This document shows positions 59,722 to 64,000 of a stretch of DNA of 64,000 bases, piece by piece. Each line of letters starts with the position of its first letter. Positions within the stretch are counted from its first letter, which is position 1. Source of the DNA: Galbula dea (lineage: Eukaryota > Chordata > Aves > Piciformes > Galbulidae); the NCBI GenBank assembly GCA_013399015.1, contig VWZX01001949.1:4030001-4094000 (forward strand). The letters are read 5' to 3'. Made by a program: the position numbers and the translations under genes. The notes below the pieces were generated by a model. That model saw only the letters and a program-made list of their open reading frames with translations, made no database searches and was not told the origin of the DNA.

Positions 59722-59727
59722 AATAAA
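59722..59727 (+). terminator. FBXO32: Probable distal FBXO32 poly(A) signal
   Basis: TTGCAATAAATGTACAAAC followed by GU-rich GAGTTGGTTGTTTC at 59750-59763, a good signal plus downstream element. Cleavage is expected at about 59740-59750. Confidence 0.65.
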
Positions 59728-62700
59728 TGTACAAACAATGTGAACCACAGAGTTGGTTGTTTCATTGCTTCCAGGTTGGTGACCTTACCAGCCTTGAGCT
59801 TCTAGTGACTGCAAGCAGACTTTTGCAGGAACATCCATAACCTGGGTGGTTGCGGCAGTAGAAGAATATTTCAAAGCTCTTGCTTCATCATACCTTGAAG
59901 GAAAATGAGGTGATTGGAGCCCTTACTTTTAGCAGAAGAGCAGTGCTTATGTGGAGCTCAGGATCTGTACATTCCCCAAAGCAGAGGAGTGATTGTTGCC
60001 CCAAAAGAACACCAGCACTCACGCTGGTCTGACAGGTTCAATTCCAACTTGTGGCTTGAAGGAATGTTTGAGGGGGGTTTTTTCTGGACACGTTGTCCAA
60101 ATGACTTTGATTTTTTTACTTTTTTCCACTTAGAATTGCATCTGGTTATTGCCTAAGGCTAGTAGACTGCAGCAGTCTGCCCCAAGCTCCTGCTCAGAAG
60201 GGATGAGAGAGATGACCACTGAAGGGACTCCCAGTAAATTGGGGAAAAGCAGTTGAAAAGTCAAATGAAATGTCTTGGTTTGGAACAGAAGTTACCATGG
60301 TAAAACAGGATTACTTGCCTCATGAAGGCTATGTCAGCTATGAAAATAAGCATAAAATGTAGACACTTTTGTTTTTAATCTCATTTGTACTGTCAAGTAA
60401 GGTATGCTTGAGTGGTTTCATAAGTCTTTGTTGTAGTTATGCTCTGCCTCAGGCCTGTAGTTAGAGGGTTGCAGCCCCAGACTATGGAAACGTGATGGTC
60501 TGTAATATCATAGAGCATTTGAAACAAGAGGATGAGAAAGCTGTTAAGACATTTCTTACTCAAGCTTTCTTGAAAATATTCAATTCTACATAGTTTAATA
60601 GGCTAAATACTTTAAAGGGAATACTTGATCTTTTTAGGAATGTATTGGGTGGGTCAGTGAGGTCTGTTTCATGTTACTGCTTCCCAGTTTCATGTTACTG
60701 CTGCCAACACCTCCACCCTTTTAAGACCGCTCTGGAACAGACAGTGAGGCAGCATGAAGTGTGGATGAGGTTCTACCTTGATCAATGGTAACAAGTTATC
60801 CTGTATTAATTCCTTGAAGTGCCCTCACTGTTTGTCTTAGAACCTTAGAAAGAAGTAAGAGTTTGGGCAAAAAGCATTTTGAAAACTACTTGCATGATAA
60901 ATACTAAGATTATAGCTCAGCTTTGCTCCAACTTTTCCTAATCCTCTGTTCTGCTTTATAAGGGAGAGTGATGTGAATCCTAGTTAGTCACATAGGGGGT
61001 TGCTTTATTTTTGACAACTTGAGCTGCTCCCATCATCAAAACTGCAGAAATTAGAGAGAGCTTTCTTTAAAAGGGTCCATAAAAAGCTCAGGGGTTCAAA
61101 GGCCTTCCTTAAGCTGGACAGACACCAGTTCACCTCTTGCTGCTCCTGATGCATAGTATACAAATAGAAAACAGACTGTCTTTTTTAATACGTTTTTCTT
61201 GGATTGTTTTGGACCTCATCAGAACAGCCCTTGAACACAAGAGGTGTAGCACCTGCAGGTTTTGCAGCCAAGGTAGCAGGTCCAGCCTGGCTCCTGCAGG
61301 ACTGCTGTTGCTTTCATGCCACTGCTGAAATCAGGTGGTAGGGCAGGACTGAGGCTTGCTCCCAGCTTCAGAGGCAAAACAACCGACTCTGGGGGGTTTG
61401 TTTATAGAAAGAGAAACACAGTCAGTTTAAGGAAATAAGAATTGTTTCTTTTCATGGCACACTATGAATTTTGACTTATTTTAACAAGTCTTTTGACAGT
61501 TAAGCTTCCTCTTACAGGCATATATTTTTATTTGCAAAGTACATAAAAGAAATTATGTTTCTTAGTTCATCTTAGATGGGAATAGTCAGCATGACAAACT
61601 GTCAGCAATGGCCTGGAAGCTGCCACACTTGCTGCTTGTGCCCAGCACTGGCCTGGAGTGAGATGCAGTTTCATTTTCTCTTTGAGTTTTGCCTGGAGAG
61701 GAAATGCAAATGTTTATAAAGATTTAGCTGATTTAGAGGCCAGAAATCCTTCTTTCCTTCACCCTGCTCTTGTGCAGCAACCTAGACTGCAAGAAGAGTG
61801 TCAGAGGAGGCTAGGCACCTGCAAGTCAATTGCCAGGCTTAACCTAGGGTTAATGTCCAGCCTAACCATGATCCAGCTTAAGCTGATGAGTGTCCTATTG
61901 GGTCTGATCATGACTGAACAAGCTTTTAAATGCTTTGATAGGTTGGGACCCAATGCACTCTGGCCTTGCTTTCCCAACAGGAGGTGTCTCTTTGTACCAC
62001 AGGAATCACTTTTCCCTTCGGGGTTTGGGGTAAGGTCCTCTGCTGGGTCTGGAGAACACTTTGTCCATGTGTCTCCCACTAGAACCTGAGCACGGTTTTC
62101 AACATGGGTTATCTCTGAAATGATTTTATCCCAGTCTTTTTACTGCTCTTCTGCTGAAGTGGAATTTATTGTTTCTTTTTTGGATATAGCTGGAGGTGTA
62201 AATCCAGTCAAATATAACTCCTGAAGGTGGATCGACCTGTCCATGCCATGGCTCAGCAGCGCCTGTGTTGTTGCTGGTATATATAAAGCAACCAGGAACC
62301 TTTATAAGCCTCTGAAATGGAAGTAATTTTATTTGTTGAGGTTTTTTGCTTGCTTATACACAATTAAATGGTTCTCCTTTAAAAGAGCTGGCTCCTGGTG
62401 CTAGGTAGAAACCTGCAATCTTTCCCTTACCACGCACTTTTATATTTAAAGCCACTATTTTTAACCCAATGGTGGGATTCAGGGTTAATGCTCGTTAGAT
62501 CTGTCTAGACAGTTGTGAAAAACAGGAAATGAATTACATTATAGTGCAAAAGGAGAATTTACCCTTTTCTCTCCTTGCTAACAGATGCAACTGGGGAAAA
62601 TATGTTAGAGCAGAGTATTTTGGAAAGTTTAAGGAAGCAGAAAAATAATAATTAAAAAAAAGAAAGCTGGGTTTCCACAGGGCCTCATGGGACTTATTTC

Positions 62701-62841
62701 ACAGAAAATAATAAGCCAGACTCTGCCCTCAGCTACACCCAGGCAGTAATTTATTTCCTCTACTTCCTGTGGAAAAGTCACATTTTATTATTCCCTGCTT
62801 ATGCTGAATATTCAGAAGGAAAAAAAGCTGTTAACTGGTTT

Positions 62842-62856
62842 TACACACACACACAC
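62842..62856. repeat. (CA)n microsatellite
   Basis: ACACACACACACAC-type run followed by GCAG. Confidence 0.8.
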
Positions 62857-63545
62857 GCAGGTGTGGCAGTTGCAAGAGAGAAGTCACCACATTCCACCTA
62901 TCCTCTGGCACATGGAGTCAGGCAGAGCAGCTTTGTAACACCCTTGTGTGTAACAACACCTTACACCCCTTCTCCTGAGGGTCCCAAAAGCCTCAAGGTC
63001 TTTTTTAAATGTTTACAAAGTTATTTATTCTTTATTTGAATTAGAGACTGCAAAAATGCAAAATTCCTTCACTTAGCCCTTCAAGAAAGTGAGAGCCCAA
63101 AGGTTCCCTGACCCTGACCCTCTCTCGCGGTAAGACTCAAGTTTTAAATGACTGTTGCAATGAACCCGAAGAGTGAATTAAGCCTGAACTAGTGCAGAAA
63201 GCTGGCCTGCTTGGAAAGAGATGGAAAGCAGAGGCCTGGGTGCTCTCTACCCACTTAGTTCCCTGCAAAATGGCTGCTATTTGGATGCAAACCACACCAT
63301 GATCAAATCAAAAGCCGTACTGGGAGCTCTTCCGTACTGCTTCTGAGCTCTTTCCTCAGATCCCTAATGTGCCCCCAGTGGTGTTTTTTTAAGCCATTCG
63401 CACACCCACCCTCCCCCACCCAGGGTCCTGGGATAAGCCAGCAGTCTAGAGCCCCAGGAGGCTACAGAGACACTAGGCAAGTGCCCTGCTCCACTGCAAA
63501 ACCACCATTCTCCCACCGATGGCTTCATTTCTGCCCATGCCTCCT

Positions 63546-63637
63546 TCTCCCTGAGGGTGCTGTGGGCCCTCATCCCTGATTCTGCTCACTTCTCCCTGAG
63601 GGTACCGGAGGGGCCCTCATTCCTGATCCTGCTCACA
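63546..63637. repeat. Two-copy tandem repeat, period 45 bp
   Basis: TCTCCCTGAGGGT begins at 63546 and 63591. Both copies continue through GGGCCCTCATnCCTGATnCTGCTCAC with a few differences. Confidence 0.8.
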
Positions 63638-64000
63638 CCTGCTGGAGGCAGCCCTTGCCCAACTGGGTGCTACCACAAGGTCCTGGTTTATCTCATGCAC
63701 AGCTTGCCTCCAGCTCTTTGCTGGAGCCAAATGTTTACGCTTGCTGCAGGTGCTGTCAGCTGGCCAGAAACATTGATATTCCTATGACAAAGCAACAAAG
63801 CCTTCCCAAGGATCCTCCACACCACTCAACCTGGGCTCTGCTGCTCCTGCCTTCCCAAGACCCCTTCTGGATTTGATGACTGCTGGGAGCATAGAAGAAA
63901 AGGATTAGGACTGTTTATTTGCTTTATTTTATCATGGTTGCTTTTAATTTTGAAGGCACATGAAGTGTACAAATCACTGGAGTAATACTGTAGCTAATTT

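Larger units (their letters stand above)
54841..59750 (+). other. FBXO32: FBXO32 3'UTR (about 4.9 kb)
   Basis: No further coding exon after TGA at 54838. Long AT-rich stretch with several AATAAA hexamers; the last well-formed one (59722) is followed by GU-rich DNA. Mammalian FBXO32 transcripts also have multi-kilobase 3'UTRs. Contains Pumilio-type and miR-23-type sites, listed separately. Open frames within it (for example 57653-58048) lack domain content. Confidence 0.75.
59751..64000. other. Intergenic DNA downstream of FBXO32
   Basis: No recognisable exon or RNA gene. Contains a (CA)n tract at about 62842-62856 and a two-copy repeat at 63546-63637. The 143-codon open stretch 61658-62089 opens with GTG and has no domain content. 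Confidence 0.6.

Noticed and set aside
60665..60705. GTTTCATGTTACTGCT present twice, 22 bp apart
   Set aside because: A tiny duplication with no further structure.
61658..62089. 143-codon plus-strand open frame downstream of FBXO32
   Set aside because: Opens with GTG, has no domain features and no nearby promoter signal; considered as a further gene and dropped.
1..64000. Search for CRISPR arrays, bacterial operons, ribosome binding sites, integrated viral genes, tRNA or rRNA genes
   Set aside because: The sequence is vertebrate nuclear DNA with spliced genes; none of these was seen by eye. Small RNA genes cannot be fully excluded without a covariance-model scan.

Overview
The window is vertebrate nuclear DNA, most likely from a bird. 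Coding sequence is split into short exons with GT-AG introns. The only interspersed repeats I recognise are truncated CR1 retrotransposon tails, which are typical of sauropsid and especially avian genomes. Gene density is low, and one CpG island surrounds a promoter. The exact species cannot be read from the sequence.

Two genes lie on the plus strand. Positions 3-4420 hold the 3' part of KLHL38, a BACK/Kelch protein of the CUL3-adaptor class. Its BTB domain lies off the left edge. Exons at 3-731, 2097-2202 and 4134-4420 are visible and give 373 residues with six Kelch repeats. A probable poly(A) signal is at 5896. From about 5.9 kb to 34.9 kb I see no credible gene. That stretch contains a CR1 tail, a three-copy tandem repeat of about 80 bp at 21.4 kb, a perfect MEF2-type site at 12490, a microsatellite, and a very AT-rich block just before the next promoter.

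Positions about 34985-59750 hold a complete FBXO32 gene (atrogin-1/MAFbx). It has a CpG-island promoter with GC boxes, a TATA-like box and forkhead plus E-box sites. Nine coding exons join in frame to give exactly 355 residues, and a 3'UTR of about 4.9 kb ends near the AATAAA at 59722. The protein shows the expected nuclear signals, F-box and C-terminal end. The last 4.2 kb appear intergenic.

Both genes encode substrate receptors of cullin-RING ubiquitin ligases expressed mainly in striated muscle: KLHL38 presumably with CUL3, FBXO32 with SKP1-CUL1. They have the same order and relative orientation as in human. No wholly new system was found. The most notable features are regulatory: a perfect 31-bp duplication of a forkhead plus E-box module in the FBXO32 promoter, with a lone N at its junction (possibly an assembly artefact); two Pumilio-type elements 1 nt apart just after the stop codon; three miR-23-type seed matches; and a palindromic 21-bp repeat in four copies in FBXO32 intron 1.
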